From JAGVSZ01 sp963747775 (GTDB lineage: Bacteria; Pseudomonadota; Gammaproteobacteria; Burkholderiales; SG8-39), in assembly GCA_963747775.1 (NCBI GenBank), contig CAVVGT010000002.1:1-64000 (forward strand): a stretch of 64,000 nucleotides of DNA. The letters are read 5' to 3'. A model generated the notes under the pieces. It had not been told where the DNA came from. It saw only the letters and a list, made by a program, of their open reading frames with translations, and ran no database searches. The translations under genes and the position numbers were made by a program. Shown one piece after another: positions 45,291 through 54,958 of this stretch. Every line of letters begins with the position of its first letter. Within the stretch, counting starts at the first letter, position 1.

Positions 45291-46478
45291 ATGACGACTC
45301 ACGACCCCACCCTTCCCGGCGACGGTCTCTCGCTCGTCCGCGACGACCTCCTGTACCGGATCCAGCGCCGCTTCGGGCTCATTCCTGCCGAGGGGCTCGG
45401 CCTCGTCCGGCGCGCGGTGTTCTGGTCGCTTTTCGCGTGGGCTCCGATCGCCCTGTGGGCGTGGTTCGCCGGTCGCGCGGTGGGCGGAGAGGGCCACGAG
45501 CCGCTGCTCGCCCATTTCGGCGTGCACGTGCGCTTTCTCGTCGCGGTGCCGCTGCTGATCCTCGCCGAGGGGCTGCTGCACTCGCTGACCACCCTATTGC
45601 TCCCCCAGTTCGTGCGCTCGGGGCTGGTCCCCGAAGCTGCGCTGCCCCGTTTTCGCGCAACGCTGGCGGGTATCGCGCGGCTGCGCAATGCGACGTTGCC
45701 ATGGATTGCGATCGTCGCCCTCGCCCTGGCCATGGCGACGATCCCCGAGATGGCCAATCGGGCGCACGAGCTCGACTGGGCGGAGGAGACCGGCGGCGCC
45801 TCGCCGCACCTGGGATTCGGCGGGTGGTGGCTGCTGTACGTCGGCCGACCGATCTATCTCGTGCTGGTGCTGGGCTGGCTCTGGCGCGTCGTGCTGCTCG
45901 CGCTGCTCTTCGCCCGCATCGCGGGGCTCGGCCTGTCGATCGTGCCCACCCACCCCGACCGCCTCGGCGGCCTGGGGTTCGTCGAACGCATCCCGGTGGC
46001 GTTCGCACCGGTCGTTCTTGCGATCGGCGCGGTGCTCGCGGCCCGGTGGACGCACGACGTCGTCTACCACGCCGCCGATCCGCTGTCGCTGCGCGTCGAG
46101 ATGGCCGCGTTCGTGGTCGTGGTGGTCGCGATCTTCGTCGCGCCTTCGCTCGCGCTCTCGGGCTGCCTGCGGCGCGCGAAGAAGCGGGCGCTGCTCGAGT
46201 ACGGCGCGCTCGTCGCCGAGCACGGGCGCCTCGTGCGCGATCGCTGGATCGAGGGCAAGCCGCTCGCCGACGACGCGCTCCTCCGCGCGCCGGAGATCGG
46301 CCCGGTCGCCGACACGCAGGCGGTCTACGACGCGGTCAAGCGGATGCGCACGGTGCCGCTCGGCAAGGTCTCGATCGCGCCGCTCGTGCTTGCCGCCGCG
46401 GCGCCGATGATCGCCGTGCTCGCGACGAAGGTGCCGGTGAAGAGCCTGCTGCTGGGTATTCTGAAGGCGCTGATCTAG
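45291..46478 (+). CDS. Multi-pass inner-membrane protein of unknown function
   Basis: 395 residues beginning MTTHDPTLPGDGLSLVRDDL with about six hydrophobic segments, e.g. AVFWSLFAWAPIALWAWF and VRFLVAVPLLILAEGLLHSL, and a soluble C-terminal part (YGALVAEHGRLVRDRWIEGK). I do not recognise a named family. It lies behind the sulfatases with a 166-base gap and may be independent. Confidence 0.75.
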   Translation: MTTHDPTLPGDGLSLVRDDLLYRIQRRFGLIPAEGLGLVRRAVFWSLFAWAPIALWAWFAGRAVGGEGHEPLLAHFGVHVRFLVAVPLLILAEGLLHSLTTLLLPQFVRSGLVPEAALPRFRATLAGIARLRNATLPWIAIVALALAMATIPEMANRAHELDWAEETGGASPHLGFGGWWLLYVGRPIYLVLVLGWLWRVVLLALLFARIAGLGLSIVPTHPDRLGGLGFVERIPVAFAPVVLAIGAVLAARWTHDVVYHAADPLSLRVEMAAFVVVVVAIFVAPSLALSGCLRRAKKRALLEYGALVAEHGRLVRDRWIEGKPLADDALLRAPEIGPVADTQAVYDAVKRMRTVPLGKVSIAPLVLAAAAPMIAVLATKVPVKSLLLGILKALI

Positions 46479-46555
46479 ACCGTGCGCACGCAGGCCGACG
46501 GCAGCGTGCGCGAGCAGTTCGACGCCACGGGCGCCACCGCGCAGCGCCCGCGACG

Positions 46556-47681
46556 TCAGCCGTTTGCGTCGCCCCGCGCGGGATTGCGAAAGTGCCGCAG
46601 GAGAAACTCCTCGTCGAGCGGAGAGAGGTTGAAGCGGCGGCTCGCCTCCTCGATCGTCCGCAGATCGCGCGCCGGCTGCTCGGCCAGCCAGGCCACGGCG
46701 CGGCGCAGCCCTTCGCCTTCAGGCAGGAGGGAGTCGGCCTTCTTCATCGTCGGGCCCGGCCCGCGCCGCACCGGGAAGAAGCGCCGTGCACGCGCTGCGG
46801 AACCGGTCGCAGCGTTCGGTGAACTCGCGCGTGCTCTTGGGCATGGACACCCGGGCGCGCGTGACGTGGGTGATGAGGTCCTTGCCCTCGCGGATGAGCT
46901 GCAGGGCGTCGGACACCTCCCGCTTCGCCCGCGTCGACGCGTCGGCGGCGAGCCGCGGAGCGAAGTCGGCGAGGCGCTCGGCGGCGGCGACGAACGTCGT
47001 CCAGACCTCGAAGATGTCCGGATCGGTGCGGAGCGTCTCGGTCTCGACCTTGGCCGCTTCCGCGAGATTGCCGACGCTCGTCTCGATCCCGGCAAACGCA
47101 GGCAGGTCCGCGAAGGTTCTGATCAGCGCGTCGGCGATGGCGTCGATGTCGCGCATCGTCTCCGCGATCTTGACGTAGCGGCCTTCGTAGAAGCTCTCGA
47201 GCGGCAGCAGGAACGCCTTGAAAGGCTCCCCCCACAGCTCGTCGATGCCTTCTTCGCCGCTCCGGTGCCGCACCAGCTTGCCGAGCTCCAGCGCTTCCTT
47301 CAGGTGTTCGCCGCACGCCCGCATGAGCGGGTTGTCGGACTGGATCTCGATGCCGAGCTTCTGGATTTCCACCAGCTGGGTGAACACGCCCGTGGCCCGG
47401 TTGAACAGTGCGCCGGCCAGCATGGCGCCCTTGATCCGGCGCCGCGCGGGATCGGTTTCCTGCTCATAGGCGCGACGCGCCGCGTCGAGGCGCGTGCCGG
47501 GCACGTTCAAGCCGTGCTCGGTGTGGTTGAACAGCCGGCGCGTGAGCGCGGCGATCAGGTCTTTCTTGGCTTCCAGCGTGTCGGCGGGGACCGGGTAGGT
47601 CTTGACCCAGTATCCGTAGTAGTAGACGCGCGGCTGGCCGTCGATCACGCGCCTTGCGCCGAGCGGGATGGGGGCGTCCAT
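46556..47681 (-). CDS. Hypothetical helical protein, frameshifted at the C-terminus
   Basis: From MDAPIPLGARRVIDGQPRVY it is soluble and helical, with no known motif. The first frame loses sense after FRSACTALLP (about 46,785) while another frame continues with RRGPGPTMKKADSLLPEGEG and SPLDEEFLLRHFRNPARGDA to a stop at 46556. A one-base change there makes about 374 residues. Function unknown; no partner genes. Confidence 0.6.
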
Positions 47682-47813
47682 GGTGCAGGCCGTCCTCTCC
47701 GGGGTGGAGATGGGATCGAACCGAACGGGGTTCGAAATGGCAAGGCTAACGCCGATGCTTTTGCGGCGCAACGTGCGCTACCCGTGCCTCGCCGCCCCCC
47801 GCGCACGATCTTT

Positions 47814-48092
47814 CTAGAAACCGTGCAACCCGGCGCCCCGCAGCAGCAGCGCGCACTCCGGTTCCGTCTCGTGCAGCTCGACCAGCGCCCACTCGATTCC
47901 GATCCCGTCGCGCGCGCGGCCATGGAGCTGCAGGCGCGCCTCGAGCTTCTCGAGGCACTTCTGCACTTCGGGCGTGCACGCACGCGGGAAGCTCCGGCCC
48001 CAGGGCTCGGTCGCCCAGGTGCCGCCGAGTCCCGGCGACGTGGCGAAAAGCAACGTCGCGACAAGCGCTGCGGGGATTCGGGTGAGGCTCAT
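47814..48092 (-). CDS. Small secreted protein with conserved Cys
   Basis: 92 residues: signal-like start (MSLTRIPAALVATLLFATSP), then CTPEVQKCLEKLEARLQLHG and a further Cys in TEPECALLLRG. Three Cys in the exported part suggest a disulfide. No family recognised. Confidence 0.55.
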   Translation of the reverse strand: MSLTRIPAALVATLLFATSPGLGGTWATEPWGRSFPRACTPEVQKCLEKLEARLQLHGRARDGIGIEWALVELHETEPECALLLRGAGLHGF

Positions 48093-48332
48093 GGCGGCAC
48101 ATTACGCTCGCGCTGCCGCGCGGTCTGTGAACCGGAGCACCGACCGGATGTGACTTCTTTACGTTCGCCCGGTGCCGTGGACGTCCGGTCCCGGGCGATT
48201 CAGCCGGAATCTCGAAGCCGCAGGATGTCGTTGGTCGTGACCGGGCGCTGGACGCCTTCGAGCGCGAGTTTGCCCGTCTCCGATGGCACGAACGCTGGGC
48301 TATGATGGGCGCCCATCCGGGCCACGCTGCGC

Positions 48333-48992
48333 ATGCTTTCCATCACCGAGTCGCTGAAGGCGGTTTCGCTCTTCTCCGGGCTCTCGCCGCAGGAGATCGC
48401 CGCGCTTGCCGACGCGGCGATCGTGCGCACGTTCCCGAAGAACACCATCGTGGTGACGGAGGGGGAACGCAGCGATTCGCTCTACGTGATTCTCTCCGGT
48501 CGCGTGAAGGTGTTCGTCAGCGACGAGCACGGGAAAGACCTCGTCATCAATGTCGAGGGCCCCGGCGAATATTTCGGTGAGCTCGCCCTCGACGAGGGTC
48601 CGCGCTCGGCGTCGGTGGCGACCCTGGAGCCGTCCAAGATGGCGGTGATCGCGAACGACGTGCTCCGGGGCTTTCTCGCCAGCCACCCCGAGGCGGCCCT
48701 GCAGCTCATCCGGGGCCTGATCGCCCGCACGCGTCACGCGACCGAAAGCCTCAAGGACCTCGCGCTGCTCGACGTGTACGGACGGGTGGCCAAATTCCTC
48801 CTCGAGCGGGCGAAGGAGTCCGGCGGTAGGCTGGCCATCGACGAGCGGCTCACGCAACAGGACATTGCCGATCGCGTGAGCGCGTCCCGCGAGATGGTGA
48901 GCCGCATCCTCAAGGACCTGACCACCGGGGGCTACATCGCCAACGAGGGCGGGAAGATCGTCATTCAGCGCCGGCCGCCCCGCGCCTGGTAG
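48333..48992 (+). CDS. Crp/Fnr-family transcriptional regulator
   Basis: 219 residues. cNMP-type sensor (about 12-130: PKNTIVVTEGERSDSLYVIL ... GEYFGELALDEGPRSASV) and a Crp HTH (LTQQDIADRVSASREMVSRI). No FNR-type N-terminal Cys cluster. PGEYFGELALDEGPRSASV is close to the cAMP phosphate-binding signature, so a cyclic nucleotide ligand is plausible; a cyclase-hydrolase fusion lies 0.6 kb away. Confidence 0.92.
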   Translation: MLSITESLKAVSLFSGLSPQEIAALADAAIVRTFPKNTIVVTEGERSDSLYVILSGRVKVFVSDEHGKDLVINVEGPGEYFGELALDEGPRSASVATLEPSKMAVIANDVLRGFLASHPEAALQLIRGLIARTRHATESLKDLALLDVYGRVAKFLLERAKESGGRLAIDERLTQQDIADRVSASREMVSRILKDLTTGGYIANEGGKIVIQRRPPRAW

Positions 48993-49021
48993 CGGGGTGG
49001 TCGCGCCTTCCCGCGCACCAA

Positions 49022-49052
49022 AGAAAAAGCCCGGCCGCAGCCGGGCTTCTTC
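49022..49052. terminator. Bidirectional rho-independent terminator
   Basis: AAGCCCGGC and GCCGGGCTT pair around CGCA, with an A-run on the left and CTTCTTC on the right. It lies between the convergent Crp/Fnr gene and a small secreted-protein gene. Confidence 0.8.
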
Positions 49053-49068
49053 GTCGTGCGGTCGTACG

Positions 49069-49275
49069 TTACTGGGGCGAGACGCCGCCGGTGCCGCGCG
49101 CGTAGAACGCGTCGGCGTCGTTGAGCGCCGGGGTACCCGCATCGCGCACGAAGTGGGTGATCTCGACGCCCTCGATCCGGCTGGGCATGAGTTCGAGACC
49201 GTCTTCGCTGGCGGTGGCGAGCGGCGCGGCGATGGCAAACCCGATGGCGGACAGCAGAACGGCAACTTTCTTCAT
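49069..49275 (-). CDS. Small secreted protein
   Basis: 68 residues: a typical Sec signal (MKKVAVLLSAIGFAIAAPLA) and a short acidic tail ending ADAFYARGTGGVSPQ. It has an AAGGAG-type ribosome-binding site. Function unknown. Confidence 0.65.
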   Translation of the reverse strand: MKKVAVLLSAIGFAIAAPLATASEDGLELMPSRIEGVEITHFVRDAGTPALNDADAFYARGTGGVSPQ

Positions 49276-49626
49276 GGTCGTACTCCTTCTCTCCTGGTGG
49301 GTGGATCAGCGGTCCTTCAGTCCGGAACCGTTTCCAGCGAAGCGCTGATGGAGCACATCGTCGCGCTTTCCGCGGGGAGAATCCGTGAACGGCGACGGTC
49401 CGATCTTGTGAACCCTGCACATTCGTCGGCCAAATGGATTAGGCCGCCCCCCGGGACGGCGGAGCCGTGTGCGCGAATCCGCGGTGGCCTCTCGCCGCTG
49501 GAAGGTCCGGACCCGCGACGAGGGTGCGCCGCCTTCCGCGCCGGGATGGAGTTCACACGAACGCTGATCTAAGATGGATCAGCCTCCATACAGGCCGAGG
49601 TCCGCGCCTCGACACCAGGCTGGCCT
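49276..49626. other. Intergenic region
   Basis: About 350 bases between divergent genes. It should hold the promoters of both, but no clear box is visible. Confidence 0.5.
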
Positions 49627-50961
49627 ATGAAGCCTGAAACCCGATACGCCCGAAGCGGCGACGTTCACATCGCCTACCAGGTCGTCGGCGAAGGCCCGCT
49701 CGATCTCGTTTTCGTGCCGGGGTTCGTGTCGAACGTGGAGGCCGCGTGGGAGTCGCCGGCGCGCACGCGATTCTTTCGCCGCCTCGCCTCGTTCTCCCGG
49801 CTCATCCTCTTCGACAAGCGCGGCACCGGCCTCTCGGACCGGACCTCCCAGATCTTCACGCTCGAACAGCGGATGGACGACGTGCGCGCCGTCATGGACG
49901 CGGCGGGATCGGAGCGGGCCGCGCTGTTCGGCATCTCCGAAGGGGGCCCGATGTCGGTGCTCTTCGCCGCGACGTATCCGGAGCGGACCACGGCGTTCGC
50001 CATGTACGGCTCCTACGCCAGGCGGTCGTGGGGGCCGGATCACCCCTTCGGATGGCGCGACGAGGAGTGGTCCGCTGTATTCGCCAACATCGAACGGCAT
50101 TGGGGCACCCCCAAGGGAATCGACACGACGCTCTGGGCGCCCAGCATCGCGCACGACCGGGCCCTGACGGAAAGCTGGGCGGCGTACTTGCGCGCGGCGG
50201 CCAGCCCCGGCGCCGCGCTCGCCGTGATGCGCATGAACCGCGAGATCGACGTCCGGCACGTGCTGCCGATCCTCCGGGTCCCGACATTGATCGTGCACCG
50301 GTCCGACGAGCGATGGATCAGCGTCGAGAATGGCCGCGACATGGCCCAGCGCATCCGGGATGCGAAGTTTGTGGAGGTCCCGGGCGTGGATCACGTTCCG
50401 TGGATCGGCGACGCCGACGCGATCCTCGACGAGGTCGAGGAATTCCTGACCGGCGTCCGCCGCGGCCCCGAGCCCGACCGCGTGCTGTCGACAATCCTGT
50501 TCGCGGACATCGTCGGATCCACCGAGCGGGCCGCGGCGCTGGGCGACCGGAACTGGCGGGACCTGCTTGAGCGCTACTACGCGCTCATACGCCGGGAGCT
50601 TGGCCGTTTTCGCGGCCTTGAGATCGACACGGCCGGGGATGGATTCCTGGCGATGTTCGACGGACCGGCGCGTGCCGTGTGCTGCGCACACGCAATCACC
50701 CACGGTGCGGAGCCTCTCGGGCTCCGCGTTCGCGCGGGCCTGCACACCGGCGAGGTCGAAACGGCGGGCGAGAAGCCGGGGGGAATCGCCGTGCACATCG
50801 GGGCGCGGGTGGCGACGCAGGCCGCCGCCGGCGAAGTGCTCGTCTCGAGAACGGTCAAGGATCTCGTCTCCGGCTCGGGAATCCGGTTCGAGGACCGCGG
50901 CGTGCACACGCTCAAGGGCGTTCCCGGCGAGTGGCGCCTGTTTCTCGCCGCGGGCGTCTGA
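49627..50961 (+). CDS. Alpha/beta hydrolase fused to a class III nucleotide cyclase
   Basis: 444 residues. N-terminal alpha/beta hydrolase (about 1-270) with Ser104 in GISEGG, Asp in VHRSDERW and His in VPGVDHVPW. C-terminal class III adenylate/guanylate cyclase domain (about 280-444), with metal Asp in LFADIVGST and TAGDGFLAMF, and the RAGLHTGEVE and VHIGARVA motifs. It makes a cyclic nucleotide, perhaps gated by the hydrolase domain; such fusions are known in proteobacteria and mycobacteria. The cNMP-type Crp/Fnr gene at 48333 and the double-cNMP exporter at 18255 are possible receivers of the signal. Confidence 0.93.
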   Translation: MKPETRYARSGDVHIAYQVVGEGPLDLVFVPGFVSNVEAAWESPARTRFFRRLASFSRLILFDKRGTGLSDRTSQIFTLEQRMDDVRAVMDAAGSERAALFGISEGGPMSVLFAATYPERTTAFAMYGSYARRSWGPDHPFGWRDEEWSAVFANIERHWGTPKGIDTTLWAPSIAHDRALTESWAAYLRAAASPGAALAVMRMNREIDVRHVLPILRVPTLIVHRSDERWISVENGRDMAQRIRDAKFVEVPGVDHVPWIGDADAILDEVEEFLTGVRRGPEPDRVLSTILFADIVGSTERAAALGDRNWRDLLERYYALIRRELGRFRGLEIDTAGDGFLAMFDGPARAVCCAHAITHGAEPLGLRVRAGLHTGEVETAGEKPGGIAVHIGARVATQAAAGEVLVSRTVKDLVSGSGIRFEDRGVHTLKGVPGEWRLFLAAGV

Positions 50962-51044
50962 GCGCCACGCGCCCCCGGCGTGCCTAGCGGCGGAGCCCGA
51001 TTCCCCTCCGCGAGGCCATTCGCTGTCGGTCGAGTGGCGCCGCG

Positions 51045-51317
51045 CTAGTGGCGTGTCGTGATTGCGTAATCGCCGGGCGCGAGCGCGCCGGCGCGACAAA
51101 GCCGGTTGAGGAGCTGGTAGACGGCGATGAACTTCGACGCGCCCCCGAGCCACGCGTCGAATCCGCGGTCGAGGAACGGGTCGGGGCCGCCGTGGACGAA
51201 GGCCACGACCGAGCGGCCCGACTTCAGACCGAGGTCGGATGCGGCCGAAAAAAGGCGCTTCGCAGGGAATGTTTCCTGCACCAGGCGCTCAAGCTCGCGT
51301 GCTTCGAGGACGTTCAT
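51045..51317 (-). CDS. Hypothetical protein
   Basis: 90 residues (MNVLEARELERLVQETFPAK...). GGAG lies upstream of the ATG, supporting a real gene. No signal peptide and no recognised family. Confidence 0.6.
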   Translation of the reverse strand: MNVLEARELERLVQETFPAKRLFSAASDLGLKSGRSVVAFVHGGPDPFLDRGFDAWLGGASKFIAVYQLLNRLCRAGALAPGDYAITTRH

Positions 51318-51558
51318 CCCCGATCTCCTTCATCGCCGCGCAGTTTCGGGCGCGGCCTCCGGTTGAGTTTGGCTGCGTGCGCGGAGCGGCGAATCCCGTC
51401 GATCGCGCGCAGGAACAGAATAGGCGCGCGGGCCAGGCCGGCTCTGCGAACCAATCCGGACGCGCGGAGTGAGAAATTCACACCAGCCAATGGCGAACGC
51501 CGGACGGCTGCACGCAGCTTTCCGGCGACCCGAGGCGCGTTGCGCCGCGGGGTCGTGC

Positions 51559-51762
51559 CTAGTAGTTGTAGCCGTCGACCTGCTTGTACTTGTCGAACTG
51601 CATGTTCACCGCGTTGCCGCTCGCCTGCATCGACGTCGCGATGCCGCTGAGGGCCGGGTTCTTCCAGTAAGCGTCGTCGAACGTCCAGTTGTTGTCCGCG
51701 AGGGCAACGCCCGATTGCGCGGCGATGACGGCGGCGGCGATGACGAGAGTGCGCTTGAGCAT
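51559..51762 (-). CDS. Small secreted protein with W-FD-YWK motif
   Basis: 67 residues: Sec signal (MLKRTLVIAAAVIAAQSGVA) and a 45-residue mature part beginning DNNWTFDDAYWKNPAL. The block W-x-FD-x-YWK recurs right after the signal of the protein at 56177-56476 (GDWAFDNSYWKQQL), so the two form a family. AAGGAGAC ribosome-binding site. Role unknown. Confidence 0.7.
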   Translation of the reverse strand: MLKRTLVIAAAVIAAQSGVALADNNWTFDDAYWKNPALSGIATSMQASGNAVNMQFDKYKQVDGYNY

Positions 51763-51939
51763 TTTCAGTCTCCTTTACGTTCAATGAGTTTTCGGTCGGG
51801 TTTTGACGGACCGCGATTGCAGCGCGCGTCCATCTGCAGCCAGATACGGCCGTGATCGCGGCCTGGTTGCACGCCCGGCGGACGATTTGTCGAATCGGTC
51901 ACGCGCAGGCGGGGCGCCCGCGGCGGCGTTAAGGAATGC

Positions 51940-52581
51940 TCAGCGCGCGGCGTCGCCGAGGTAGGCGCAGCCGCGATAGGCACCCGGCTGCGCGTCGGCG
52001 CGCCAGGCGAAGGTGACCTCCGCCCGATAGGAGAGAACGGCGTTCGCGAGCGGATCCTCGCACCGCGCCTTGATCAGAACGACGTGGATGCGCGCGGCTT
52101 CCGTCTCGCTCTTGAACTCGAAGCCGTCGCCGCGCTTCTGCAGGCCGAGCGGCGGGAACGACGTCGGCGCGCGGTCGCCGACGCGCTGGAACGCAAGCCG
52201 CGTGTCGTCGAACACCATCGACCACGACGGATCGTGTCCGCCGGCCTTCGCGACGACGCGACGCAGATCCTCGGAGCAGCCGAGGCCACCGGTCTGGACG
52301 CGCGACACGGCGTCCACTCGGAACGCGTCGCCTTCGCGCCGGCCCGCGACCTCGACGACCATGCTGCGCACGTGGCCCGCCGCGAGGGTGGCGAAGTGCT
52401 GGCGCAGCTCGCGCGCCGCGTCCGAGTCCATCAGCTCGAGGCGCTTCCCCGAGCCGCACGGCACGATCCACGCGAGACCGCTCTTGCCCTCGGCGTAGAT
52501 GCCGCGCACCGGCAGATCCGCGGCTGCGGCCGCGGTCGCGACGAGCGCGGCGAGTGCCGCCCCGGTGAGGCGGACGCTCAT
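51940..52581 (-). CDS. Secreted hypothetical protein (COG3650-like)
   Basis: 213 residues with a signal peptide (MSVRLTGAALAALVATAAAA). The VRGIYAEGKSGLAWIVPCGS opening and YRGCAYLGDA ending recall COG3650 envelope proteins. The start overlaps the SDR stop (ATGA), so the two are co-translated. Confidence 0.75.
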   Translation of the reverse strand: MSVRLTGAALAALVATAAAAADLPVRGIYAEGKSGLAWIVPCGSGKRLELMDSDAARELRQHFATLAAGHVRSMVVEVAGRREGDAFRVDAVSRVQTGGLGCSEDLRRVVAKAGGHDPSWSMVFDDTRLAFQRVGDRAPTSFPPLGLQKRGDGFEFKSETEAARIHVVLIKARCEDPLANAVLSYRAEVTFAWRADAQPGAYRGCAYLGDAAR

Positions 52582-53459
52582 CGCTGCGCGCGGTCCTGCT
52601 CGTTGCGCGCCTTGATCATGTCTCGGGCGCGCTGCCAGTCGGCATCCGACCACTCGCGCAGGTCGAAGAACCCGCCCGAGCCCGCCAGATGGGCCGCGCC
52701 GTCGAGCGCAATCGTCTGCCCGGTCAGCCAGTCGCAGCCGTCCGCCACGAGGAACGTCGCCAGGTTGCGGATCTCCTGCATACGGCCGATGCGGCCCATC
52801 GGATTCTTCGCCGCGCCGCGCGCCTCGACGGTCTGGCCCGGGTTGAGGCGCGCCCCCATGCCCTCGGTCGGGAACGGACCGGGCGCGATCGCGTTCAATC
52901 GAATCCCGTGCCTGGCCCATTCGACGGCCAGCGACTGGGTCATCACGTGGAGGCCGGCCTTGGACATGGCGGAGGGCACGACGTACGGCGAGCCGGTCCA
53001 GATCCAGGTGACCAGGACCGAGACGACGCTGCCGCGATGCCCGCCCGCGATCCAGCGCTTCCCGACCGCCTGCGTCACGTAGAACGTCCCGTGCAGCACG
53101 ATGTTGGCGATCGCGTCGAATCCGCGCGGCGAAAGATCCTCGGTGCGGCTGATGAAGTTGCCGGCGGCATTGTTGACGAGCGCGTCGAGCGGACCGCCGT
53201 CGTCCCAGATCGCCTGCGCCATCGCGTCGACTGCGGCCGCGTCGCGGATGTCCACCGCGTGCGTCCGCACCGTGCCGCCGTGCTGCGCCATCAGTGCGGA
53301 CGCGGCCTCGTCGAGCACGGCCTTCCGCCGCCCGCAGATGTGGACGGCCGCGCCGAGGCCGAGGTACTGCTCCGCAAACTCGCGCCCGAGGCCGGTGCCA
53401 CCGCCGGTGACGAGGATGCGCTTGCCTTTCAGTAGGTCTGGTCGGAACATCTGCGGCAT
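52578..53459 (-). CDS. SDR oxidoreductase, 2,4-dienoyl-CoA-reductase-like
   Basis: 293 residues. NAD(P)-binding TGGGTGLG and NNAAGNF motifs are present. At the usual YxxxK site it reads SAMSKAG: the catalytic Tyr is replaced by Met while Lys is kept. The dienoyl-CoA reductase branch of SDRs also lacks this Tyr arrangement, so an acyl-CoA or enoyl reductase role is favoured. Downstream is a secreted-protein gene with an ATGA overlap. Confidence 0.88.
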   Translation of the reverse strand: MPQMFRPDLLKGKRILVTGGGTGLGREFAEQYLGLGAAVHICGRRKAVLDEAASALMAQHGGTVRTHAVDIRDAAAVDAMAQAIWDDGGPLDALVNNAAGNFISRTEDLSPRGFDAIANIVLHGTFYVTQAVGKRWIAGGHRGSVVSVLVTWIWTGSPYVVPSAMSKAGLHVMTQSLAVEWARHGIRLNAIAPGPFPTEGMGARLNPGQTVEARGAAKNPMGRIGRMQEIRNLATFLVADGCDWLTGQTIALDGAAHLAGSGGFFDLREWSDADWQRARDMIKARNEQDRAQR

Positions 53460-53495
53460 CTCCCACGTGCGTTCCCGTTCATTCTAAGGTCATCC

Positions 53496-54611
53496 ATGTC
53501 CCTGCCCGCGCCCGCCCTTCCCGGCCAACCGCTTGCGGACGTCGACACGCCCGCGCTCCTGCTCGATCTCGACCGCTTCGAGCGCAACCTGCAGACCATG
53601 GCGGACGCGGTGCGCCTTCTCGGGGTGCGTCTGCGGCCGCACGCCAAGTCGCACAAGTGCGCCGAGATCGCGCGGCGCCAGATCGCCGCCGGCGCGGTCG
53701 GTGTGTGCGTGCAGAAGACATCCGAGGCGGAGGCGCTCGTCGCCGGCGGCGTGCAGGACGTGCTGATCGCGAACGAGGTCGTCGGCCGCGGCAAGCTCGC
53801 GCGCCTCGCTGAGCTCGGCAAGTCCGCGCGGATCGGCGTGTGCGTCGACGACGCCGCGGTCATCGCCGATCTCGACGCGGCGGCGCGCGCGGCCGGCTCT
53901 CGCCTCGACGTCTACATCGAGGTGAACGTCGGCGCAAACCGCTGCGGCGTTGAGCCCGGCGCGCCGGCGCTGCGGCTCGCGCAGGTCGTGAGCGGCTCGA
54001 GCAACCTGCGCCTCGCGGGCCTCCAGGCCTATCAAGGCGCCGCGCAGCACTTGCGCACCATCGAGGAGCGGCGGGCCGCGATCGCGCAGGCGGTGGAGAA
54101 CGCGGGGCGCTCGCGCCGGCTGATCGAGGACGAAGGCCTCGCGTGCGACATCGTCACCGGTGCCGGGACCGGCACGTTCATCTACGAAGGGGCGAGCGGC
54201 GTCTACGACGAGCTGCAGCCGGGCTCGTACGTTTTCATGGACGCCGATTACAACCGCAATGGCTGGGACGGGTTCCCGCGCTTCGAGCAGAGCCTGTTCA
54301 TCTGGTCGACCGCCATGAGCGCGCCGACGCCTGAGCGCATCGTGCTCGATGCCGGGCTCAAGGCCCACAGCTTTGACTCCGGCATGCCGCAGGTCGTCGG
54401 GTTTCCGGGCGTGGAGTACGTGCGGCCGTCAGATGAACACGGTGTGCTGAAGGTGGCGGCGGGCGCCCGCGCCCCGCGCCTGGGCGGGAAGCTCCGGCTC
54501 GTTCCCGGCCACTGCGACCCGACCGTCAACCTCTACGACTGGCTCGTCTGCTGCCGCGGCGATCGGGTCGAGGCGGTGTGGCCCGTGACGGCGCGCGGCG
54601 CGTTCTACTGA
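53496..54611 (+). CDS. DSD1-family PLP enzyme (D-threonine aldolase / D-serine dehydratase-like)
   Basis: 371 residues. Fold-type III (alanine-racemase barrel) with PLP Lys51 (RPHAKSHK) and the C-terminal zinc site HCDPTVNLYD. Acts on D-threonine, D-serine or D-3-hydroxyaspartate; this cannot be resolved from sequence. Divergent from the SDR gene with a 36-base gap. Confidence 0.9.
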   Translation: MSLPAPALPGQPLADVDTPALLLDLDRFERNLQTMADAVRLLGVRLRPHAKSHKCAEIARRQIAAGAVGVCVQKTSEAEALVAGGVQDVLIANEVVGRGKLARLAELGKSARIGVCVDDAAVIADLDAAARAAGSRLDVYIEVNVGANRCGVEPGAPALRLAQVVSGSSNLRLAGLQAYQGAAQHLRTIEERRAAIAQAVENAGRSRRLIEDEGLACDIVTGAGTGTFIYEGASGVYDELQPGSYVFMDADYNRNGWDGFPRFEQSLFIWSTAMSAPTPERIVLDAGLKAHSFDSGMPQVVGFPGVEYVRPSDEHGVLKVAAGARAPRLGGKLRLVPGHCDPTVNLYDWLVCCRGDRVEAVWPVTARGAFY

Positions 54612-54650
54612 GCGGGAGGCGGCTTGACGTTGGGACGGTCGCGCTCCAGA

Positions 54651-54680
54651 ATGGCTCCAGTGGAGCCGTTTTGGAGCCAT
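54651..54680. promoter_or_regulatory. Palindromic operator in front of the toxin-antitoxin pair
   Basis: ATGGCTCCA (54651-54659) and TGGAGCCAT (54672-54680) are perfect inverted arms, with a nested GGCTCCA/TGGAGCC pair inside. It ends 5 bases before the antitoxin start, the usual place for RHH autorepression. Confidence 0.7.
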
Positions 54681-54685
54681 CATAG

Positions 54686-54955
54686 ATGCCGGTCAATCTT
54701 TCCGTTAAGAACGTGCCCGACGCACTGGCCGACCGGCTGCGCGCGCGAGCGGAACGCAATCGACGCTCGCTGCAGCGCGAGCTGTTGAGCATTCTCGAGG
54801 CAGCGGTCGACCAGCGGGCCCCCCCTGCACCGCTCGCCCCGGCGGCGCCGCGAAACCTCTCCATCGAAGAGATGGCCGCGCGCGCGCGGAAGCTCTTTCC
54901 GCGCGGAACTCCAAGCTCGGTCGCATGGATCCGCGCGATGCGTGACAGCCGCTGA
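54686..54955 (+). CDS. RHH antitoxin (FitA/Arc-like)
   Basis: 89 residues: ribbon-helix-helix (NLSVKNVPDALADRLRARAE, then RNRRSLQRELLSILEAA) and a C-terminal toxin-binding tail. Upstream palindrome at 54651-54680. The toxin gene starts 3 bases after its stop. Confidence 0.88.
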   Translation: MPVNLSVKNVPDALADRLRARAERNRRSLQRELLSILEAAVDQRAPPAPLAPAAPRNLSIEEMAARARKLFPRGTPSSVAWIRAMRDSR

Positions 54956-54958
54956 CCG

